From Solirubrobacteraceae bacterium (GTDB lineage: Bacteria; Actinomycetota; Thermoleophilia; Solirubrobacterales; Solirubrobacteraceae), in contig JANRFB010000019.1 in the NCBI GenBank assembly GCA_030725785.1, positions 1-36,092 on the forward strand: a stretch of 36,092 bases of DNA, in the 5' to 3' direction. The first letter of the stretch is position 1, and each line of letters begins with the position of its first letter. A model generated the notes under the pieces. The model was not told where the DNA came from, ran no database searches, and saw only the letters and a program-made list of their open reading frames with translations. The position numbers were made by a program, and so were the translations under genes. Shown in pieces: positions 32,320 to 36,092 of the stretch.

Positions 32320-33656
32320 TGACTCACGAGCCAATGCCCAGCCCAGGAATGCGCGAATCGGCGCTCTTCGACCGCAACGTAATCCATGAGATCCAGCGCA
32401 AGGCGCGCGAAGGAATCTACGACATCCGCGGCTTCGGCGCGAAGCGCAAGGTGCCGCATTTTGACGACCTGCTGCTGCTCGGAGCCAGCGTCTCGCGCTA
32501 CCCGCTAGAGGGTTACCGCGAGCGCTGCAACACGGCCGTGACGCTCGGCACGCGCTACGCGAAGAACCCGATCGAGCTCGACATTCCGATCACGATCGCC
32601 GGTATGAGCTTCGGCGCTCTTTCTGCGCAGGCGAAAGAGGCGCTCGGCCGCGGCGCGAGCGTAGTCGGAACGAGCACGACGACCGGTGACGGCGGAATGA
32701 CAGAGGAGGAGCGGGGTCACTCGGAGAAGCTGGTCTACCAGCTGCTCCCTTCGCGTTACGGAATGAACCCGGACGACCTCCGCCGCGCCGATGCGATCGA
32801 GGTCGTTATCGGTCAGGGAGCGAAGCCTGGAGGCGGCGGAATGCTGCTCGGCCAGAAGATCTCGGATCGCGTTGCAGAGATGCGGGACCTGCCAAAAGGG
32901 ATAGATCAACGCAGCTCATGCCGCCACCCTGATTGGACCGGCCCGGACGACCTTGAGATCAAGATCGGCGAGCTTCGCGAGATCACCGACTGGCGGATTC
33001 CGATCTACGTCAAGATCGCCGCCTCACGGCCCTATTTCGATGTAGCGCTAGCCGTCAAGTCGGGCGCCGACGTTGTCGTACTCGACGGAATGGAGGGCGG
33101 CACTGCTGCAACACAGGACGTCTTCATCGAACACGTCGGCATTCCAATCCTCTCGGCGATCTCGGAGGCCGTTGATTCGCTCAAGGACCTCGGAATGCAT
33201 CGCAAGGTCCAGCTCGTTGTCTCCGGCGGGATTCGCACAGGCGCCGACGTGGCTAAAGCGCTGGCGCTAGGCGCCGACGCCGTCTCGATCGGCGTTGCGG
33301 CGATGATCGCGCTCGGCGACAACGCTCCCGAACATCAAGAGGAGTACGAGAAGCTTGGTAGCGGCGCTGGTTATTACGACGACTGGCACGAGGGCCGCGA
33401 CCCTGCCGGTATCTCAACTCAGGATGAGGAGCTTGGTAAGCGATTCAACGCCGAGCTCGGCGGCCGGCGGCTCGCCAACTACCTACGGGCGATGGTGCTC
33501 GAGACGCAAACCCTTGCGCGCGCCTGCGGCAAGTCGGACGTCCGCAACCTCGAGCCGGAAGACCTCGTCGCGCTGACGATTGAGGCGGCAGCAATGGCGC
33601 GTGTCCCTCTCGCTGGCACGAAGTGGATCCCAGGCCTAAACGGCAACACCGAGTAG
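32319..33656 (+). CDS. mgsC: N-methylglutamate synthase subunit C (FMN-binding glutamate synthase domain, GlxD-like)
   Basis: This 445-aa protein is the FMN-binding TIM-barrel domain of glutamate synthase (IAGMSFGALSAQAKEALGRG, VIGQGAKPGGGGMLLGQKIS, VVSGGIRTGADVAKALALGADAVSIG). The three-cysteine 3Fe-4S motif normal after the barrel is absent; the region instead reads LGDNAPEHQEEYEKLG and DWHEGRDPAGISTQD, the pattern I associate with the GlxD/MgsC branch. It probably combines the methylamine with 2-oxoglutarate or glutamate to give N-methylglutamate; the exact chemistry of the family is not settled. SSCRHPDWTGPDDL, in place of the usual P-P-H-H-D-I, also marks this branch. The operon ends or continues into the next gene 6 bp later. 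Confidence 0.91.
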   Translation: MTHEPMPSPGMRESALFDRNVIHEIQRKAREGIYDIRGFGAKRKVPHFDDLLLLGASVSRYPLEGYRERCNTAVTLGTRYAKNPIELDIPITIAGMSFGALSAQAKEALGRGASVVGTSTTTGDGGMTEEERGHSEKLVYQLLPSRYGMNPDDLRRADAIEVVIGQGAKPGGGGMLLGQKISDRVAEMRDLPKGIDQRSSCRHPDWTGPDDLEIKIGELREITDWRIPIYVKIAASRPYFDVALAVKSGADVVVLDGMEGGTAATQDVFIEHVGIPILSAISEAVDSLKDLGMHRKVQLVVSGGIRTGADVAKALALGADAVSIGVAAMIALGDNAPEHQEEYEKLGSGAGYYDDWHEGRDPAGISTQDEELGKRFNAELGGRRLANYLRAMVLETQTLARACGKSDVRNLEPEDLVALTIEAAAMARVPLAGTKWIPGLNGNTE

Positions 33657-33662
33657 CCGGCG

Positions 33663-34385
33663 ATGAAGCTCGTAGTAGTCCAGCACCTGTTCTGCGAATC
33701 TCCGGGTGCGTACGACATCGAGCTTGATCGGCGGGGTGTCCAACGTGAGGTTGTCGAGATTGACACTGGCGACAAGCTCCCCGACTGGAATCAGTTCGAC
33801 GGCATCATCGCGATGGGTGGGCCGATGAGTGTCAACGACGAGGCAGAGCACCCGTGGCTTGTCGATGAAAAGCGGTGGGTGGCTGAAGCTGTCCGCGCAG
33901 GGAAGCCGTTCTTTGGCGCCTGCCTCGGCGTTCAGTTGCTCGCAAGTGCGCTCGGCGCGCCTGTCTATCCGCTGGCGCAGGCTGAAGTCGGCTTGCTGCC
34001 GGTGATCCGGACGCAGGAGGGTGTGGTTGACGCAGTCGTCGGAGGACTCGCCGAACCGTTGGTCACGCTTCAGTGGCACGGCGATACGTTCGACCTGCCC
34101 GAAGGCGGTGTCCTACTAGCCAGCTCACCGGCGGCGCCGAATCAAGCCTTCCGCTACGGCGACGCCGCCTACGGGATCCAGTTTCATCTGGAAGTCACTC
34201 CCGAGATGGCCGAGCAGTGGTCGGCAGTACCCGAGTACAGCGCCGCCTTGACAGCAACGCTCGGAGAAGAGGGCGGCAAGGCGTTTCTCGCCGACGCAGT
34301 CGCCCGTCACGAAGAGCTTGGCGGGCAGGCGCAACAATTGATCGGCTCTTGGCTTGATCTTATTGACGCGCGCAGCGGCCAGTAG
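33663..34385 (+). CDS. Class I glutamine amidotransferase-like protein (GMP synthase GATase type)
   Basis: This 240-aa stand-alone GATase1 protein has the nucleophile elbow FFGACLGVQLL with C87, and H175 and E177 in IQFHLEVTPE, completing the Cys-His-Glu triad. The MGGPMSVND oxyanion segment near residue 51 is also typical. Such proteins split gamma-glutamyl amides; the true substrate is unknown. It begins 6 bp after mgsC and is probably co-transcribed, so it might act on gamma-glutamylmethylamide or recycle glutamine/ammonia in the pathway (inference). No partner synthase domain is fused. Alternatives are gamma-glutamyl hydrolases of polyamine or nucleotide pathways. Confidence 0.85.
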   Translation: MKLVVVQHLFCESPGAYDIELDRRGVQREVVEIDTGDKLPDWNQFDGIIAMGGPMSVNDEAEHPWLVDEKRWVAEAVRAGKPFFGACLGVQLLASALGAPVYPLAQAEVGLLPVIRTQEGVVDAVVGGLAEPLVTLQWHGDTFDLPEGGVLLASSPAAPNQAFRYGDAAYGIQFHLEVTPEMAEQWSAVPEYSAALTATLGEEGGKAFLADAVARHEELGGQAQQLIGSWLDLIDARSGQ

Positions 34386-34388
34386 CCT
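34383..34388 (+). promoter_or_regulatory. -10-like TAGCCT for the SemiSWEET gene (leaderless)
   Basis: TAGCCT begins at the stop codon of the amidotransferase gene and ends 7 bases before the ATG at 34396. No Shine-Dalgarno sequence is present. Confidence 0.4.
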
Positions 34389-34395
34389 CCGCCGT

Positions 34396-34683
34396 ATGGA
34401 CATCACAGCTTCGCTCTCGGTACTCGCCGGTACGCTCGGCATCTTCATGGGCGCCAGTCCGCTGCTACAAGCGGTGCGCTCTCATCAGCGCCGCAGTTCA
34501 GACGACATCAGCATGCCGTTTCTAGCGCTGCTCTGGATTGGCGGCGCAGCTTGGCTGGCCTACGGAGTCGCGCTCGGCAACATCGCGATGATGATCGCCA
34601 ACACAGTCGGCGTCCTCGCCTGCACTACCGCGATAGGAGTTAGTCACTATTGGCGAAACGGCGAGCCGGTCGAAGGCGACTGA
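34396..34683 (+). CDS. SemiSWEET-type (MtN3/PQ-loop) small membrane transporter
   Basis: This 95-aa protein has three membrane helices (residues about 6-24, 43-61 and 65-84), as in the SemiSWEET half-transporters that pair up to carry sugars. The first helix ends in SPLLQAVRSHQRRSSDDISMPF, where SPLLQ corresponds to the PQ motif and the S-x-D-x-S turn is also typical. LLWIGGAAWLAYGVALGN matches the second helix pattern. The start is the ATG with the TAGCCT box 7 bases upstream. It overlaps the end of the opposite-strand zinc-ribbon gene by 44 bp. The substrate is unknown. Confidence 0.84.
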   Translation: MDITASLSVLAGTLGIFMGASPLLQAVRSHQRRSSDDISMPFLALLWIGGAAWLAYGVALGNIAMMIANTVGVLACTTAIGVSHYWRNGEPVEGD

Positions 34684-34906
34684 AGTGGTGGCCGCATTGG
34701 CAGCATTCGCGCGACGGCTTGCCCGGATAGGTCACGCATCCACCAAGGGCCAGCTCGCCGCGCTGCGCGGCTTCGAAGGCCTTCTCAGTCGGCATCCCGT
34801 AGACGATCCGCCGCGACTCTCGTGAGCCGCAACTGGGACAAGCTGTCTGAACGGGAATTCGCATCGCTAGGGCCATCGGTCGTGGCCGGCGACGGGAATC
34901 TGACAT
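34640..34906 (-). CDS. Small zinc-ribbon protein, hypothetical
   Basis: This 88-aa protein has two Cys pairs, CPSCGSRES and CCQCGHHF, flanking IVYGMPTEKAFEAAQRGELALGGCV. This is the layout of a widespread actinobacterial small protein with a zinc ribbon and the YGxPT segment (recalled, not searched). Its function is unknown. The ATG at 34906 is 6 bp after the RidA-like stop, suggesting an operon; ATGs at 34876 and 34864 are alternatives, the last leaving the conserved core intact. Its 3' end overlaps the SemiSWEET gene tail by 44 bp, which is long for a tail-to-tail overlap but plausible. Confidence 0.72.
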   Translation of the reverse strand: MSDSRRRPRPMALAMRIPVQTACPSCGSRESRRIVYGMPTEKAFEAAQRGELALGGCVTYPGKPSRECCQCGHHFSRLRPARRFANSD

Positions 34907-34912
34907 CAGCGG

Positions 34913-35320
34913 TTAGTTCAGCGGTTCGCGCGGGCCGCTAAGAGATGCCACAGCCTCAACTTCGATCAGCATCTCGGGGAAGACGGGAGTGCCAAGCAGC
35001 AACGTCGAAGCCGGGTACGGCTCGTCAAAGAGTTCTTCGCGCAGCTCCTTGAACTTGCCGTAATCGTCGGCGCTGACGAGAAAGACGGTCAGCTTGACTG
35101 CACTCTGCAGGTCGGCTCCAAAGACCGCGAGCGCCGCTTCAACATTGGCGAGCGCTTGGCGCGCCTGCGCTTCGAAGTCGGCGTCGAGTGAGCCGTCGGC
35201 TTTGAAGCCGCCTTGGCCCGCCGTGAAGACGAGGTCTCCAGTCTTGACAGCTTGGTTATAGGTCAGGCCCTCTGTCCATGGGAAGTCGGGACTGGCGGCG
35301 ATTGGAGTGTTGTTTGACAT
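34913..35320 (-). CDS. RidA/YjgF-family protein
   Basis: This 135-aa protein has the Rid fold signature: GLTYNQAVKTGDLVFTAGQGG, ADFEAQARQALANVEAAL and VKLTVFLVSADDYGKF, ending in IEVEAVASL. Enamine/imine deaminases of the RidA branch have an Arg in the P-A-R-S/T segment that binds the substrate carboxylate; here the segment reads YPASTLLLG, so that Arg is missing and a different Rid subgroup with another role is likely. On the minus strand TAGGAT lies 7 bases before the ATG, fitting a leaderless start. It is followed by the zinc-ribbon gene. Rid proteins form trimers in the cytoplasm. Confidence 0.87.
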   Translation of the reverse strand: MSNNTPIAASPDFPWTEGLTYNQAVKTGDLVFTAGQGGFKADGSLDADFEAQARQALANVEAALAVFGADLQSAVKLTVFLVSADDYGKFKELREELFDEPYPASTLLLGTPVFPEMLIEVEAVASLSGPREPLN

Positions 35321-35327
35321 AAAGCGG

Positions 35328-35333
35328 ATCCTA
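35328..35333 (-). promoter_or_regulatory. -10 element TAGGAT for the RidA-like gene (leaderless)
   Basis: On the minus strand TAGGAT ends 7 bases before the ATG at 35320 with no ribosome site, matching the spacing seen at other leaderless-type starts in this window. Confidence 0.45.
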
Positions 35334-35338
35334 CGCGC

Positions 35339-35791
35339 TCAGCGAACGGTGTCGCCGACCGAGATAAGGCCGCCTTCGAGAATCTGGCAGCGCAGGCCGC
35401 CGCGGCCAACCATCGCCTTCAACACTCCAGGCAACGTGCGCCCCTGGATGTAGTTGCACGGGTCGGCCAGTTCGGTGCCAAGGCAGCGCACCTCTCCGAC
35501 CATGAACTCCTTGCCCAGCAGCCGGTTCAGCTCAATGCCACTGGTCAGCAGGTTGCGGCGCAGGGCGTTGGTCGGCAGCTCGATGTCAATCGTCGCAAGG
35601 TGGTCGTAGGCCTCCTGCTCGATCAGCGTCAGGTTTTCGAAGCTCTTCTCGCCCGGCTCATCGATGCAGTACCGGTCGCCTTCGAGGCCGCAGCCGGTGA
35701 TCGCCTTTACGTTCTCGAGCGAAACCATCGGAGCTTCTGAGACGGAAGTGATGTAGATCGCTTCTATTCGCCCCGCAGGCTGATCTGGCAT
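35339..35791 (-). CDS. MOSC-domain protein
   Basis: This 150-aa protein is a stand-alone MOSC domain, a fold related to the C-terminus of molybdenum cofactor sulfurase. The pattern GCGLEGDRYCIDEPGE, LTLIEQEAYDHL, LRRNLLTSGIELNRLLGKEFMVGEV, then ELADPCNYIQGR with the conserved Cys, and GRGGLRCQILEGGLISVGDTV agree with the family throughout. Such proteins are thought to bind sulfur or molybdenum cofactor; the activity here is unknown. On the minus strand TAGTCT lies 6 bases before the ATG. It is 18 bp from the RidA-like start and in the same orientation. Confidence 0.92.
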   Translation of the reverse strand: MPDQPAGRIEAIYITSVSEAPMVSLENVKAITGCGLEGDRYCIDEPGEKSFENLTLIEQEAYDHLATIDIELPTNALRRNLLTSGIELNRLLGKEFMVGEVRCLGTELADPCNYIQGRTLPGVLKAMVGRGGLRCQILEGGLISVGDTVR

Positions 35792-35797
35792 CGCCGC

Positions 35798-35803
35798 AGA
35801 CTA
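35798..35803 (-). promoter_or_regulatory. -10-like TAGTCT for the MOSC gene (leaderless)
   Basis: On the minus strand TAGTCT ends 6 bases before the ATG at 35791 with no Shine-Dalgarno sequence. Confidence 0.4.
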
Positions 35804-35810
35804 ACTGGCG

Positions 35811-36092
35811 CTAGTCGTTTCTTACAACACGCATGCCGAGGTTTCCGGCGCAGCTTTCTGGCGTGTTGTGGCTGCGCGCATCAACGCGGTAGCGCTTGCA
35901 GTATGAGGCGTGGCAGAGGTATGAGCCGCCGCGTTGGACGCGCGGAGCGTCGTCAGGCAAGTCCGGGCCGCGCGGGTCGACCTCGTCGCTTAGCTCGTAG
36001 GAACTCGCGCTGTAGGAGTCCGAACACATCTCCCAGACGTTGCCGGTCATTTCGTAGAGGCCGTATCCGTTGGCCGGAAATGCTTTCACGGG
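35811..36092 (-). CDS. Formylglycine-generating enzyme (SUMF1 family), C-terminal part
   Basis: The frame runs into the window from beyond its right end, and the last 93 residues are visible. They contain the family core YGLYEMTGNVWEMCSD, then RGGSYLCHASYCKRYRVDARSHNTPESCAGNLGMRVV (split by other segments). The two cysteines in YLCHASYC lie where the copper-binding active-site pair (Cys336 and Cys341 of the human enzyme) is found, so this is likely a true formylglycine-generating enzyme that converts a sulfatase Cys to formylglycine, and not a mere SUMF1-fold relative such as EgtB. No sulfatase gene is in the window. The start is outside it. Confidence 0.9.
   Translation of the reverse strand, partial: PVKAFPANGYGLYEMTGNVWEMCSDSYSASSYELSDEVDPRGPDLPDDAPRVQRGGSYLCHASYCKRYRVDARSHNTPESCAGNLGMRVVRND

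Noticed and set aside
1-36092. CRISPR arrays, insertion sequences, prophage or attachment sites
   Set aside because: No spaced direct repeats, transposase or integrase motifs, or long terminal inverted repeats were seen; the tRNA-Gln gene has no duplicated 3' end downstream.

Overview
The window looks like a chromosomal segment of a GC-rich (about 60% by eye) actinobacterium. Genes are very tightly packed with 1-4 bp start/stop overlaps. The tsaE-tsaB-rimI-tsaD and rex neighbourhood, the K+-independent H+-pyrophosphatase, the APC/TrkA-pair locus and many leaderless-type starts fit Actinobacteriota. Thermoleophilia (Solirubrobacterales-like) is my best guess, but it rests on gene content and style only. 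I see no mobile element, phage gene, CRISPR array or rRNA.

Layout. (1) 1-5161: a run of eight overlapping or nearly touching genes for tRNA t6A modification (tsaE fragment, tsaB, tsaD), ribosomal protein acetylation (rimI) and redox/thiol functions (glutaredoxin-like protein, Rex, YbdK-type ligase), ending in a DUF1844 protein. (2) 5305-8665: proton-pumping pyrophosphatase and a class III aminotransferase. (3) 8753-13962: two APC-family permeases with cytoplasmic USP-like tails, a small membrane protein between them, and two TrkA/RCK proteins, probably a regulated potassium uptake locus. (4) 13993-15054: tRNA-Gln(CUG), a glutathione S-transferase-like gene and a small membrane protein. (5) 15062-33656: the centre of interest, a two-armed cluster for methylamine use by the N-methylglutamate pathway. 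(6) 33663-36092: a class I glutamine amidotransferase, a SemiSWEET, a zinc-ribbon protein, a RidA-like protein, a MOSC protein and the end of a formylglycine-generating enzyme.

How the central cluster works (inference from families and linkage). The right arm encodes an Amt-type transporter, four small membrane proteins, gamma-glutamylmethylamide synthetase (gmaS) and N-methylglutamate synthase (mgsABC). The left arm, on the minus strand, encodes the four-subunit sarcosine-oxidase-like N-methylglutamate dehydrogenase (order D-A-G-B), then formate-THF ligase, methenyl-THF cyclohydrolase, a GntR/UTRA regulator and an HMG-CoA-lyase-like enzyme. Together they would take in methylammonium, ligate it to glutamate, form N-methylglutamate, release its methyl group as methylene-THF, and carry that to formate with ATP gain. 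Only a methylene-THF dehydrogenase is missing here. A GAF-GAF-PucR regulator sits between the arms. A 17-base palindrome next to it recurs in degenerate form before the dehydrogenase arm and before mgsA, which suggests one regulon.

The least described part is the set of tiny one-helix membrane proteins plus an exported PepSY-like protein placed between the transporter and gmaS. These may be unrecognised parts of the uptake system.
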